NCBI GenBank assembly: GCA_913060505.1
Contig: CAJXRQ010000001.1
Span: forward strand, 1-64,000
Source of the DNA: an uncultured Desulfovibrio sp.
Lineage (GTDB): Bacteria; Desulfobacterota; Desulfovibrionia; Desulfovibrionales; Desulfovibrionaceae
Reading direction: 5' to 3'
Length of the DNA stretch: 64,000 bases
Position 1 is the first letter of the stretch, and each line of letters begins with the position of its first letter. The notes below the pieces were generated by a model, which was given only the letters and a program-made list of their open reading frames with translations, was not told the origin of the DNA and ran no database searches. A program made the position numbers and the translations under genes. Shown here piece by piece: positions 1-7,829 of this stretch.

Positions 1-67
1 GAGAGGATTCGAACCTCTGACCTACGGATTCGTAGTCCGGCACTCTATCCAGCTGAGCTACGGGCGC
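1..67 (-). tRNA. tRNA-Arg (anticodon ACG), 3' end cut by window edge
   Basis: Read on the minus strand the segment begins GCGCCCG (acceptor strand), then TA, a D arm GCTCAGCTGGATAGAGT, and an anticodon loop CTACGAA whose anticodon is ACG (read as inosine-CG, decoding CGU/CGC/CGA). The T arm ends with AGAGG-TTCGAAT-CCTCT. Only the last acceptor bases and any encoded CCA are missing because the window starts there. Confidence 0.93.
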
Positions 68-132
68 GCAACGAAGGATGTTTTTATGCTTTGCACGTTT
101 CAGCGTCAAGCACTTTTTTTATCTTTTTTTTA

Positions 133-576
133 TCAGTTTTGCCCGAGGTCGATAAAGTGCTGCTGATCCAGACCTGCCAACAGCAGGAAACTGTTTGCCC
201 TCAACGTGATTACCGTGGTGTCGCCTCGCTCGGCAAAGTCTTGCATGTGAGGCATATATGAAATGAAACGTTCCTTGAGCACCATCAGCTCGCCCCGGCT
301 GGACGGCGGAATGTATGTTGCGGAAACAGTCAGGGCCATGGCCCTGTCCCGATGGTCGGGCAAATGTTGCTCACGGGTATCGATCAGTAGGCTGGCATGA
401 GGATTGGCTCGTAGATTGCGCATTTTGCGCGTGCTCATGCTCGATATCAGCCAGAAGAATTGAGCGTCCTTATCGGCGGCGTAGGCCATGAGTGACGTAT
501 GCGGCAAGTCTCCGTTGGAGGTGCCCAGAACGCAAATGTCCTTGGATTTTACAAGCGTCTTGATTGTTTCCAGCAT
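133..576 (-). CDS. Pyridoxamine 5'-phosphate oxidase-like (FMN-binding split barrel) protein
   Basis: Codes for 147 residues resembling small PPOX-type split-barrel proteins, which bind FMN, F420 or heme. The order fits: an N-terminal helix (MLETIKTLVKSKDICVLGT), a strand with SLMAYAADKDAQFFWL, then STRKMRNLRANPHASLLID, the region that follows the flavin-binding arginines in this family. The start at 576 is chosen because AAGGAG lies just upstream; the open frame continues for 240 codons more, but only as antisense of the next gene. It is divergent from the reductase-like gene at 655, with 78 bases between them. The substrate cannot be inferred. The family assignment is moderately sure, an enzymatic role is not. 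Confidence 0.75.
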   Translation of the reverse strand: MLETIKTLVKSKDICVLGTSNGDLPHTSLMAYAADKDAQFFWLISSMSTRKMRNLRANPHASLLIDTREQHLPDHRDRAMALTVSATYIPPSSRGELMVLKERFISYMPHMQDFAERGDTTVITLRANSFLLLAGLDQQHFIDLGQN

Positions 577-654
577 GTTTTCTCCTTGCGCAGGCATGAT
601 ACACGGCGTGTGGTGGGCTTGCAATGGAGCGATGAGCCGTGCACAGTGCGCTTC

Positions 655-1338
655 ATGATCACGTTGGAAGAGAAAATTGAATCCTCGGAGAGCCTGTTGC
701 TTTCCTTGCTGGAAACGCAGAGGGCATCGGATATTCGCGTTGCATGGACTGGAGGCAAGGATTCCACGGTCGTTATGTTTTTGTGGAAAACGATCCTTGA
801 ACATCTGGAAAAAGGGCCGGTTTGCGCAATTTCTTTGGACACCGGATGCAAGTTTCCGGAGGTTTTGGCGTACCGGGATAAAATGACTGCATTGTGGAAC
901 GTGGACTTGTTCGTGGCCAGGCCAGACATGGCCCTGCAAGGCTACCCGCTCGCCAAAGACCCTGTTAATTGTTGCCGTGATCTCAAGATTCTTCCTCTTA
1001 AAAAGGCTATCGGCCTGACAGGCACAAAAACGCTCATCACCGGCATCCGGCGTGATGAACATCCCGATAGGGCCGGCCGTTCTCCTCTTGAAAATCGCGA
1101 TGCCTTGAGTGGCTGGCCTGCGCATCAGGTCTGCAACCCCCTGCTGGATTGGACAGAGACCGACATATGGGCCTTCCATGCCCAGTTCGGCCTGGAACAC
1201 TGTTCTTTGTATGATCAGGGCTACCGTTCGTTGGGGTGTGTGCCCTGCACGGCAAAAGGCAGTGGCGGCGAGCGCTCCGGGCGTTCTGCGGCCAAAGAAG
1301 CACATATGGCGCAGTTATCCAGTCTTGGATATTTTTAA
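655..1338 (+). CDS. PAPS/APS reductase-family protein (CysH-like)
   Basis: Codes for 227 residues of the adenine-nucleotide alpha-hydrolase fold of PAPS/APS reductases. The PP-loop is seen as WTGGKDSTV near residue 30. A cysteine pair (NCCRDLKILPLKKAI, near residue 105) and a later CVPC (near residue 195) reproduce the CC...CxxC pattern that holds a [4Fe-4S] cluster in assimilatory APS reductases. TGIRRDEHPDR stands where the substrate-binding arginine motif lies. The start at 655 (MITLEE) lacks a clear ribosome-binding site; the frame is open further upstream, but that part overlaps the divergent gene's start. Role: probably sulfonucleotide reduction or a related nucleotide-sulfur reaction in the cytoplasm. 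The neighbours give no pathway, so the exact substrate is open. Confidence 0.78.
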   Translation: MITLEEKIESSESLLLSLLETQRASDIRVAWTGGKDSTVVMFLWKTILEHLEKGPVCAISLDTGCKFPEVLAYRDKMTALWNVDLFVARPDMALQGYPLAKDPVNCCRDLKILPLKKAIGLTGTKTLITGIRRDEHPDRAGRSPLENRDALSGWPAHQVCNPLLDWTETDIWAFHAQFGLEHCSLYDQGYRSLGCVPCTAKGSGGERSGRSAAKEAHMAQLSSLGYF

Positions 1339-1481
1339 GTATAGTATTTTTTCTGCACTAAATCCTACCATAGCGTTCGGAATGATGCATTCCAAACATC
1401 TCATGCGCTTTTTCTCTGTAGTGATGTTTTGATGCATGCAAAATGCATGGTGTTCTCTTTTTGTGGTGTTATTGTATCAAG

Positions 1482-1497
1482 TTGATTGATCAATCAA
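1482..1497. promoter_or_regulatory. Perfect 16-bp palindrome upstream of the ech operon
   Basis: TTGATTGATCAATCAA reads identically on both strands and lies about 80 bases before the putative -35 box of echA, inside the 366-base AT-rich gap 1339-1704, which otherwise holds no gene. Its half sites resemble the TTGAT/ATCAA arms of FNR/CRP-type sites, but the spacing is 6 rather than 4, so the regulator is unknown. A second weaker inverted repeat, GGAATG-ATG-CATTCC, lies at 1379-1393. Confidence 0.5.
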
Positions 1498-1574
1498 TTT
1501 TTTTAAAAAAGAGCTTTTGCCGTTCATTTACGTGAAGAAAAAGCATTTTTAACCGCTTGTGAAAAAAGAAACTA

Positions 1575-1603
1575 TTGACCTGATTCCGAATTTTTCTTAA
1601 TAA
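1575..1603 (+). promoter_or_regulatory. Candidate sigma-70 promoter of echABCDEF
   Basis: TTGACC at 1575-1580 is followed after 17 bases by TAATAA at 1598-1603, close to the consensus in both boxes. It would give a leader of roughly 95 bases before the echA start at 1705. It is the best match I found in the gap. Confidence 0.5.
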
Positions 1604-1704
1604 CACGTTTACCTCGGTAAAGGTTTGCGGTTTAAGGGGGTTACGGCTGTACGGGGGTGCGGCCGCCCCTTCGCAAGGCAGGCAACCATTCAAAAGGGGT
1701 GTTC

Positions 1705-3600
1705 ATGTCTAACCTGCTACTGCTTCTCATCGTGTTACCGGTGGCAGCGGGGACCGCCTGTTATTTTCTCAGGTCCGGTTCCTTGCGCACCGCCATTGTC
1801 ACGGTGACAGGCGCGATACTGGCTGTCGCGTCGCTCGGCCTTCTGCAACAGGGGGCTTTTGCCTTTCAGCCCGGTTCCTTTCTCGGAATAGGGTGGGGCA
1901 GCATTGTCACCGTTCTGGACTTCGCACTATTGTTTGTAGTGCTTTACTTCGGTTTCAAGCTCCAGAACCTCCTCATCAAACTTTTTACTGTAGCGCAGAT
2001 CGCCCTGCTCGGTTTTTTCGAGTTGTTCATGGTTGAACACGGTGCAGGCGGACCGGCCCTTGTGGCGGACAACCTGTCACTGATCATGGTGCTCGTGATT
2101 TCCATCGTGGGATCGCTGATCTGTATTTTCGGGCTCCCTTACATGAAGGAGCACGAAGCACATCTCAAGCTCAAGAAAAGCCGCCAGCCGCAGTTTTTCC
2201 TGTATCTGGTATTGTTCTTGGGCGCCATGAACGGCTTGGTTCTGGCAAACAACATTCTGTGGCTTTACTTCTTCTTTGAAGTAACAACGTTTTGTTCCTT
2301 CATGCTGATCGGGCATGACAAAACCGATGTCGCTGTAAGGAACGCGACACGCGCTCTGTGGATGAACAGCCTCGGCGGTTTGGCTTTCCTTGTTGGTATG
2401 GTGTGGGCATACGCCCAGACCGGAACGCTGGACGTATCCGCCATGCTGGCAGCCGGTCCGGCCACCGGCGGACTGCTGGTGGCGGTCGGATTTCTCTGTC
2501 TGGCCGGGTTCGTCAAGGCCGCGCAGTTACCGTTCCAGAGTTGGTTGTTGGGGGCCATGGTCGCTCCCACTCCGGTTTCTGCGCTGCTTCACTCGTCCAC
2601 CATGGTCAAGGCTGGCGTGTATATCGTATTGCGGTTTGCCCCCATGTTTCGCGGTACGTTCGTCAGCGATGGCATTGCCCTTTGCGGTGCATTCACGTTT
2701 CTTGCCTGTGCCGCCCTGGCTATCGGCCAGAGCAACGGCAAGAAGATTCTCGCGTATTCCACTGTCAGCAATCTCGGCCTGATTATCGCCTGTGCCGGCC
2801 TGAATACGCCGTTGGCTCTCAGTGCCGCAATTTTGCTGATCATTTTTCACGCAATCTCCAAATCCCTGTTGTTCCTTTGCGTCGGCACTATTGAGCAGGC
2901 CATCGGTTCCCGGGACATCGAAGACATGCGTGGACTGTTCAAGACCATGCCGCGCACAGCGGCTATCGCCATTGTAGGCATCCTGACCATGCTGCTGCCG
3001 CCGTTCGGCGTGTTGCTGTGCAAGTGGATGGCCATCGAGGCTGCATCCGGGCATTTGTTCGTTGTGGTCATGATGGCATTGGGAAGCGCCCTGACAGTGC
3101 TTTACTGGGCACGTTGGGCCGGGTTGCTGATGGGTGGCCACAAGATCGGCGGTCCTTCGGAGCGCCAGCCCCTGTTTACCTCCTTCCCGTTGAAGCTGCT
3201 GTGCCTTGGCGCCATGGTTTTCGGTTTCCTTGCTCCGCTCATTTATTCGGAGTTGTTGGCTCCGCTCATGAGTTCTGCAGCCATGACCGTGGATAACGGC
3301 ATCATAGCAACCGCCACGGGCGGTTTTGCCATCTATCCGCTTTTTTTGCTGATAGGTGTTGCATCGCTCTTTGCATTGAATCGGGCCATGCGTTCCAGAG
3401 ACGTTCGGGAGGTTGCTCCCTACGTGGGAGGCGCCAACGTCACGGATGAGGGCGCGTTCAACGGTCCCATGGATACGGTAGTGCCGTATTCCGCCAGCAA
3501 CTACTACCTCGGCGAATTCTTCGGCGAGGCCCGGTTGACGCTGGGGGCCAACATTGCGGCGGTCGGCCTGATCGTTTTGATGATGGGAGGGGCGCTGTAA
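1705..3600 (+). CDS. echA: Ech hydrogenase subunit EchA, NuoL/MrpA-like membrane antiporter subunit
   Basis: Codes for 631 residues, almost wholly hydrophobic with about 14-16 membrane helices, of the NuoL/MrpA-type proton-pumping family. Family hallmarks are present: an FPFQSWLLGAM-like stretch (LPFQSWLLGAMVAPTPVSAL), the lysine-bearing helix VKAAQ, and the STMVKAGVYI segment. The start at 1705 follows AAAGGGG; an upstream ATG in the same frame at 1657 gives a non-hydrophobic lead and was discarded. It is the first gene of a six-gene unit and its stop overlaps the echB start by one base. In Ech hydrogenases EchA and EchB form the membrane arm that moves ions while ferredoxin electrons reduce protons. 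A Complex I or Mrp subunit is excluded by the gene set that follows. Confidence 0.92.
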   Translation: MSNLLLLLIVLPVAAGTACYFLRSGSLRTAIVTVTGAILAVASLGLLQQGAFAFQPGSFLGIGWGSIVTVLDFALLFVVLYFGFKLQNLLIKLFTVAQIALLGFFELFMVEHGAGGPALVADNLSLIMVLVISIVGSLICIFGLPYMKEHEAHLKLKKSRQPQFFLYLVLFLGAMNGLVLANNILWLYFFFEVTTFCSFMLIGHDKTDVAVRNATRALWMNSLGGLAFLVGMVWAYAQTGTLDVSAMLAAGPATGGLLVAVGFLCLAGFVKAAQLPFQSWLLGAMVAPTPVSALLHSSTMVKAGVYIVLRFAPMFRGTFVSDGIALCGAFTFLACAALAIGQSNGKKILAYSTVSNLGLIIACAGLNTPLALSAAILLIIFHAISKSLLFLCVGTIEQAIGSRDIEDMRGLFKTMPRTAAIAIVGILTMLLPPFGVLLCKWMAIEAASGHLFVVVMMALGSALTVLYWARWAGLLMGGHKIGGPSERQPLFTSFPLKLLCLGAMVFGFLAPLIYSELLAPLMSSAAMTVDNGIIATATGGFAIYPLFLLIGVASLFALNRAMRSRDVREVAPYVGGANVTDEGAFNGPMDTVVPYSASNYYLGEFFGEARLTLGANIAAVGLIVLMMGGAL

Positions 3601-4448
3601 TGCAAGGTCTTATTTTCGCAATAATCGCTGTTGTTTTTGCCCCAGTCGCGGGCGGCCTGCTGGCTGGTCTCGACCGTCGGGTCACTGCCTGGATGCAGTC
3701 CCGGCAAGGTCCACCGATCATGCAGGCCATCTATGACGCGGCAAAATTGTTCGGCAAGGAAAAGCTGGTGGTCAACCGCTGGCAGATTCTCTGTGCGTGG
3801 GTTTACCTCATTGCCGCGGCCATGTCCGTGGGATTGTTCTTTGCCCAGGCCGACCTGCTGATCATATTCTTCGTGCAGGCTGCCGGAGCAGTGTTTCTGG
3901 TCATGGGAGCGCTTTCCGCGCGCAGTCCATACAGCCAGATCGGCGCACAGCGCGAACTCATTCAGATACTGACATACGAACCCATGCTCATTCTCGTGTT
4001 CGTGTCCATGTATCTTGTGGTGGGCAGCTTCAACGTTTCGGACATTCTCGCCTACGAGAGTCCGCTGATCGCCAAGCTTCCGCTCATGTTCATCGTTCTC
4101 GGCTACGCATTGACCATCAAGCTGCGCAAGTCGCCTTTCGACTTCTCCACCTCCCATCACGGGCATCAGGAGCTGGTCAAGGGCGTGCTCACCGAATATT
4201 CGGGGCCGTTCCTTGCGCTCATTGAGGTGGCCCACTGGTACGAAACCGTGCTCATTCTTGGCGTTACGGCACTCTTCTGGGCCACAAGCTGGTACTGGAT
4301 GCTGCTTTTGCTGGTATGCGTCTATTTTGCCGAACTGCTCATCGACAACACCATGGCTCGCATGACCTGGCGTTGGATGCTCAGGTACGTCTGGGGTATC
4401 GGCCTTGCGCTGTCGTTCATCAACTTCATTTGGCTCTATGCGAGGTAA
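3600..4448 (+). CDS. echB: Ech hydrogenase subunit EchB, NuoH-like membrane anchor
   Basis: Codes for 282 residues with about eight membrane helices and strong resemblance to NuoH/HycD. Visible marks are GLLAGLDRRVTAWMQSRQGP near residues 20-40 (the conserved loop that touches the hydrophilic arm), the acidic loop ARSPYSQIGAQRELIQ, and ELVKGVLTEYSGP, which carries conserved glutamates of the proton path. The ATG shares one base with the echA stop, indicating translational coupling. EchB anchors the four soluble subunits to the membrane. Confidence 0.93.
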   Translation: MQGLIFAIIAVVFAPVAGGLLAGLDRRVTAWMQSRQGPPIMQAIYDAAKLFGKEKLVVNRWQILCAWVYLIAAAMSVGLFFAQADLLIIFFVQAAGAVFLVMGALSARSPYSQIGAQRELIQILTYEPMLILVFVSMYLVVGSFNVSDILAYESPLIAKLPLMFIVLGYALTIKLRKSPFDFSTSHHGHQELVKGVLTEYSGPFLALIEVAHWYETVLILGVTALFWATSWYWMLLLLVCVYFAELLIDNTMARMTWRWMLRYVWGIGLALSFINFIWLYAR

Positions 4449-4451
4449 GCC

Positions 4452-4889
4452 ATGTTCAAGGGATTCATAGATAAATCTCGCGCCAAATCTCCGTGGATCA
4501 TGCATTTTGACTGCGGAAGCTGTAACGGCTGCGATATCGAGACTCTGGCCTGCCTGACACCGCTTTACGACGTGGAGCGATTCGGCATCATCAACGTGGG
4601 CAACCCCAAGCATGCGGACGTGCTGCTTGTTACGGGCTGCGTCAATCATCGCAACAAGAGCGTGCTCAGGAACATCTATGAGCAGATGCCAAGCCCCAAG
4701 GCCGTCATCGCCATCGGCGCATGCGGACTGACGGGCGGCATTTTCCGCGATTGCTATAACGTGGTGGGTGGCGTGGACAAAGTCATACCCGTAGACGTGT
4801 ATGTCCCCGGTTGTCCGGCTCGGCCCGAGGCCATTATCGATGGTGTTGTCGAGGCCCTGAACCTCTTCCAGCAAAAGCAAGCGGGCTAA
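4452..4889 (+). CDS. echC: Ech hydrogenase small subunit EchC (NuoB-like, [4Fe-4S])
   Basis: Codes for 145 residues of the hydrogenase small-subunit/NuoB family. Cluster-binding cysteines are seen in DCGSCNGCDIE near residue 18, in LLVTGCVN, and in YVPGCPARPEAI near the C terminus, the four positions expected for the proximal (N2-like) cluster. It starts 3 bases after echB. There is no twin-arginine signal, as expected for a cytoplasm-facing enzyme. It passes electrons from the EchF clusters to the NiFe site of EchE. Confidence 0.94.
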   Translation: MFKGFIDKSRAKSPWIMHFDCGSCNGCDIETLACLTPLYDVERFGIINVGNPKHADVLLVTGCVNHRNKSVLRNIYEQMPSPKAVIAIGACGLTGGIFRDCYNVVGGVDKVIPVDVYVPGCPARPEAIIDGVVEALNLFQQKQAG

Positions 4890-4910
4890 CTCCCGCATGA
4901 GGATATTGAC

Positions 4911-5276
4911 GTGATAGACGCAACCCCAGTCACATCCGAAACCGTGATCAGTGAAGTCATGCGGATGAAGAATGAGGGCTACAGGTTCGTGACCATGTCC
5001 AGCGCTCCGGTGAAGGACGGGTTCATGGATATACTGTACCATTTCGACAAGGATATGGAGCTTCGGAACTTTCGTCTTCCGATCAGGGAAGGCGAGGCCA
5101 TCCCCAGTATTTCCGGCGTGTATTTTTGCGCCATGCTGGCGGAAAACGAGCTGCAGGATCTCGCCGGGCTGAAGTTCGACGGCCTTGTGCTCGATTACAA
5201 TCGGACCTTGCTGCACGATTCGGAGGTCACCTGCGTGCCTCTGGTGAACAAGTGCAAGGTCGCGGAAAGGAAATAA
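4911..5276 (+). CDS. echD: Ech hydrogenase subunit EchD (NuoC-like)
   Basis: Codes for 121 residues of the 30-kDa Complex I subunit/NuoC type, a cofactor-free structural subunit. It has the family pattern of an N-terminal alpha/beta part (RFVTMSSAPVKDGFMDILYHF) followed by IREGEAIPSISGVYF, like the PSI...Y/F element of NuoC. The start is GTG at 4911, supported by GAGGA eight bases upstream. It lies between echC and echE with small gaps and is shorter than typical NuoC, as in other Ech enzymes. Confidence 0.88.
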   Translation: MIDATPVTSETVISEVMRMKNEGYRFVTMSSAPVKDGFMDILYHFDKDMELRNFRLPIREGEAIPSISGVYFCAMLAENELQDLAGLKFDGLVLDYNRTLLHDSEVTCVPLVNKCKVAERK

Positions 5277-5285
5277 GGAGCGCTC

Positions 5286-6365
5286 ATGTCCAAGAGAACA
5301 ATAATACCTTTCGGCCCCCAGCATCCGGTTCTTCCGGAGCCGGTGCACGTGAAGCTGGTGGTGGAGGACGAGATCGTCAAGGAGGCGGTCCCGGCTTTGG
5401 GCTATGTGCACCGCGGTCTGGAAATGCTGGCCTCTGTTCGCGATTATCATCAGATGATCAACGTCTGCGAACGTGTGTGCGGCATATGTTCCATGATCCA
5501 CGCAACATGCTATTGCCAGACCATAGAAAAGATGATGGGCGTCGAGGTAACCTCGCGCGCTGAATATCTCCGCGTGATCTGGTCCGAGCTGCATCGCATG
5601 CATTCCCATTTGCTCTGGCTCGGGCTTTTTGCCGATGCGTTCGGTTTCGAGTCCCTGTTCATGCAGTTCTGGAAGGTGCGCGAGCGTGTGATGGATATCA
5701 ACGAAGCCACCGCAGGCAACCGCGTGATCGTTTCGGTCAACGTGGTGGGCGGTGTGCGTGCCGACCTTTCCGGCGAACAGCTCCGATGGATTCTTGACGA
5801 ACTGGTCATTATGGAAAAGGAACTCAAGGAGATGGAGAAAACCATCCTCAACGACTATACGGTCAAATCCCGCACCGTCGGCAAAGGCGTCATGACCCAT
5901 GATCAGGCTCTGGAGCTTGGTGCGGCCGGACCGACCCTCCGGGGATCGGGTGTTGAGCAGGATATGCGTATGCTCGGCTACGGCGCATACAAACATCTGG
6001 ACTTCGCTCCTGTCGTACACCCGGACGGCGATTGCTTTGCCCGTTCCTGGGTTCGCTTTCAGGAAGTCTACCAGTCCATTCGGTTGGTTCGACAGGCCAT
6101 AGCCGACCTGCCGGAAGGGGATCTTGCCGTTAAGGTCAAGGGCAATCCCGAAGGCGAGGAAGTCACGCGTGTTGAACAGCCGCGCGGCGAATGCCTCTAT
6201 TATATCAAGGGCAACGGAACAAAGAATCTGGACAGGTTGCGTATCCGCACGCCGACCTTTGCGAACATTCCGCCGCTGCTGGCCATGCTGCCGGAATGTG
6301 AACTGGCCGACGTGCCTGTTATCATCCTGTCCATCGACCCGTGCATCAGCTGCACGGAACGCTAG
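5286..6365 (+). CDS. echE: Ech hydrogenase large subunit EchE ([NiFe] active site)
   Basis: Codes for 359 residues of the NuoD/[NiFe]-hydrogenase large-subunit family. Both nickel-binding cysteine pairs are present: RVCGIC near residues 62-67 and DPCISC at 351-356. This marks a true hydrogenase rather than a Complex I NuoD, which has lost these cysteines. The protein ends only three residues after the last cysteine (TER), so there is no C-terminal extension for a maturation protease to remove, a trait reported for some Ech/CooH-type enzymes. AAGGAG precedes the ATG. No hyp maturation genes are in the window. It catalyses 2H+ + 2e- to and from H2 with electrons from EchC. Confidence 0.95.
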   Translation: MSKRTIIPFGPQHPVLPEPVHVKLVVEDEIVKEAVPALGYVHRGLEMLASVRDYHQMINVCERVCGICSMIHATCYCQTIEKMMGVEVTSRAEYLRVIWSELHRMHSHLLWLGLFADAFGFESLFMQFWKVRERVMDINEATAGNRVIVSVNVVGGVRADLSGEQLRWILDELVIMEKELKEMEKTILNDYTVKSRTVGKGVMTHDQALELGAAGPTLRGSGVEQDMRMLGYGAYKHLDFAPVVHPDGDCFARSWVRFQEVYQSIRLVRQAIADLPEGDLAVKVKGNPEGEEVTRVEQPRGECLYYIKGNGTKNLDRLRIRTPTFANIPPLLAMLPECELADVPVIILSIDPCISCTER

Positions 6366-6377
6366 GGAGGACGGAGT

Positions 6378-6848
6378 ATGTTTACGTTCACCCCGACCAT
6401 CTTGAAGAATTTGGTCAACAGGCCGGCTACGCGGAAATATCCGTTCGTAAAACGGGCCCCGTTCGAAAAGTATCGCGGCGAGCTTTACAGCAACGTGGAC
6501 GATTGCATTTTTTGCGGCCTTTGCGCTCGTAAGTGCCCGTCGGTGTGCATTACCGTGGACAAGAAAACCTGCCTTTGGGAATGTGATCCCTTTGCCTGCG
6601 TCTACTGCGGCATTTGCGTGGACACCTGTCCCACGAAATGCCTGCATTTTCATGACGTGCACCGTTCTCCTGCAACGGAGCAAAGCCTGTTGACGATGCA
6701 TGGTGCTCCGAAGCCGAAGCGAAAGGCTCCTCCCAAGGCCGGGGATGCCCCGGAAAAAGAAGCTGCTCCAAAAGAGACTGAAAGCAAAAAAGACGCCCCG
6801 GACAAGAAAAAAGCTGCAACAGAAAAAAAGGCGAAAACCAAGAAATAA
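6378..6848 (+). CDS. echF: Ech hydrogenase ferredoxin subunit EchF with Lys/Ala-rich C-terminal tail
   Basis: Codes for 156 residues. The core is a NuoI-like polyferredoxin with two [4Fe-4S] motifs, CIFCGLCARKC near residue 43 and CVYCGICVDTC near residue 74. These take electrons from soluble ferredoxin and pass them to EchC. From about residue 110 the protein changes to a low-complexity tail rich in Lys, Ala, Pro and Glu ending KKAKTKK, some 45 residues longer than I expect for this family. GGGAGG lies before the ATG. It is the last gene of the operon; an intrinsic terminator follows 26 bases after the stop. The tail is treated as a separate finding. Confidence 0.93.
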   Translation: MFTFTPTILKNLVNRPATRKYPFVKRAPFEKYRGELYSNVDDCIFCGLCARKCPSVCITVDKKTCLWECDPFACVYCGICVDTCPTKCLHFHDVHRSPATEQSLLTMHGAPKPKRKAPPKAGDAPEKEAAPKETESKKDAPDKKKAATEKKAKTKK

Positions 6849-6873
6849 CTGAAAGGGAAACGAATCGATTTTG

Positions 6874-6904
6874 GGAGGTCCTGTTTTGCAGGGCCTCCTT
6901 TTCT
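6874..6904 (+). terminator. Intrinsic terminator of the ech operon
   Basis: GGAGGTCCTG (6874-6883) pairs with CAGGGCCTCC (6889-6898), one wobble pair, loop TTTTG, followed by TTTTC. It stands directly after echF. Confidence 0.85.
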
Positions 6905-6959
6905 TATTCCAAACAGCGATAATAATGCCTGCCATTGGGACATTGGCTTATATTTTGGC

Positions 6960-7757
6960 ATGGTATCCGTTGTGCGTATAATGCTTGTGCTTTTTGTCAG
7001 TACATTGTTGCCATGGTGGTCCGGCCCGGTGTACGCCTTGGAGCGTGTCCGTCTGACCAGTGGCGAATGGCCGCCGTACATGTCCGCAAGATTGCCTCAT
7101 TATGGTCTTGTTTCGCATATTGTCACCCGAGCTTTTGCCCTTGAGGGCGTTACCGTCGATTATGGATTTTTCCCATGGATGCGATCCATGGAACTTGCCC
7201 GGACGACTTCCTGGGATGGGGCCGTTGTCTGGCTTCGGACTTCTGAACGTGAGAAAGACTTTTTGTTCAGTGATACGGTCTCGTTTACCCGTCAGGCTTT
7301 TTTCCATCGCAAGGACAAACCCTTTGACTGGAAAGTGCTTGATGATCTGCGAGGTTTGAAGATCGGATCGACCTTGGGGTGTTCCCATGGAGAAGATTTC
7401 GACAGAATGTCTGAAAACGGGGAATTGTCCGTGGATTACGTCGCCACGGACCGAATGAATTTGAAGAAGTTGCTTTCCGGCCGGATCGATGTATTCGTCG
7501 CCAATGTGGAGATCGGCTACTATTTGTTGAGGTCTTGTCTCGGGGAAGAGGCGGCAGGCAGCATCGCGCATCACCCGTGCCTGCTGTTGAAAAATAAGCC
7601 CTTGCATCTGATTGTCCCGCAGGGGAGGCCCCGGTCTGAAATCGTGTTGGAAGTGTTCAACCGAGGCTTGAAAGCTTTGCGTGAGAGCGGTGAGTATGAT
7701 TTGTTGATCAAGCGTTGGCGCGATGGGGATTTTCTGAGGGGGAAAACTGACAATTGA
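6960..7757 (+). CDS. Periplasmic solute-binding protein, family 3-like (orphan)
   Basis: Codes for 265 residues. The N-terminal hydrophobic segment ending PVYA is a signal peptide. The mature part has the SBP_bac_3 layout: SGEWPPYMSARLPHYGLVSH near the start (ligand-site tyrosine/glycine region), FFPWMRSMELARTTSWDGAV, and DLRGLKIGSTLG at the hinge into lobe 2. There is no permease or ATPase gene beside it, so it may serve as a sensory or orphan binding protein. The ligand is unknown. Start choice between ATG 6960 and a second ATG at 6981 is uncertain, since neither has a strong ribosome-binding site. Confidence 0.75.
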   Translation: MVSVVRIMLVLFVSTLLPWWSGPVYALERVRLTSGEWPPYMSARLPHYGLVSHIVTRAFALEGVTVDYGFFPWMRSMELARTTSWDGAVVWLRTSEREKDFLFSDTVSFTRQAFFHRKDKPFDWKVLDDLRGLKIGSTLGCSHGEDFDRMSENGELSVDYVATDRMNLKKLLSGRIDVFVANVEIGYYLLRSCLGEEAAGSIAHHPCLLLKNKPLHLIVPQGRPRSEIVLEVFNRGLKALRESGEYDLLIKRWRDGDFLRGKTDN

Positions 7758-7781
7758 CATGGGCTGGCCGTGTGCTAAAGC
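7754..7781 (+). promoter_or_regulatory. Possible sigma-70 promoter for the TrmJ-like gene
   Basis: An exact TTGACA (7754-7759) overlaps the stop of the previous gene and is followed after 16 bases by TAAAGC, a weak -10 box. It is the only promoter-like signal between the two genes. Confidence 0.35.
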
Positions 7782-7829
7782 CGTGGCTTCCACAGTGATC
7801 CCCCAAAGCCCATGCAAGAGGAAGCCCCA

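Noticed and set aside
577-1305. N-terminal extension of the PPOX-like protein to 390 residues
   Set aside because: The extension is antisense to the CysH-like gene, and AAGGAG marks the inner start at 576.
5286-6365. Complex I NuoD instead of hydrogenase
   Set aside because: Both nickel-binding CxxC pairs are present and no diaphorase subunits (NuoEFG) accompany it.
3504-6935. 1143-codon open frame on the minus strand across echB-F
   Set aside because: It is antisense to five confidently assigned Ech genes, its translation is low in structure and rich in His/Arg/Gln, and it has no start signal; it arises from the codon bias of the true genes.
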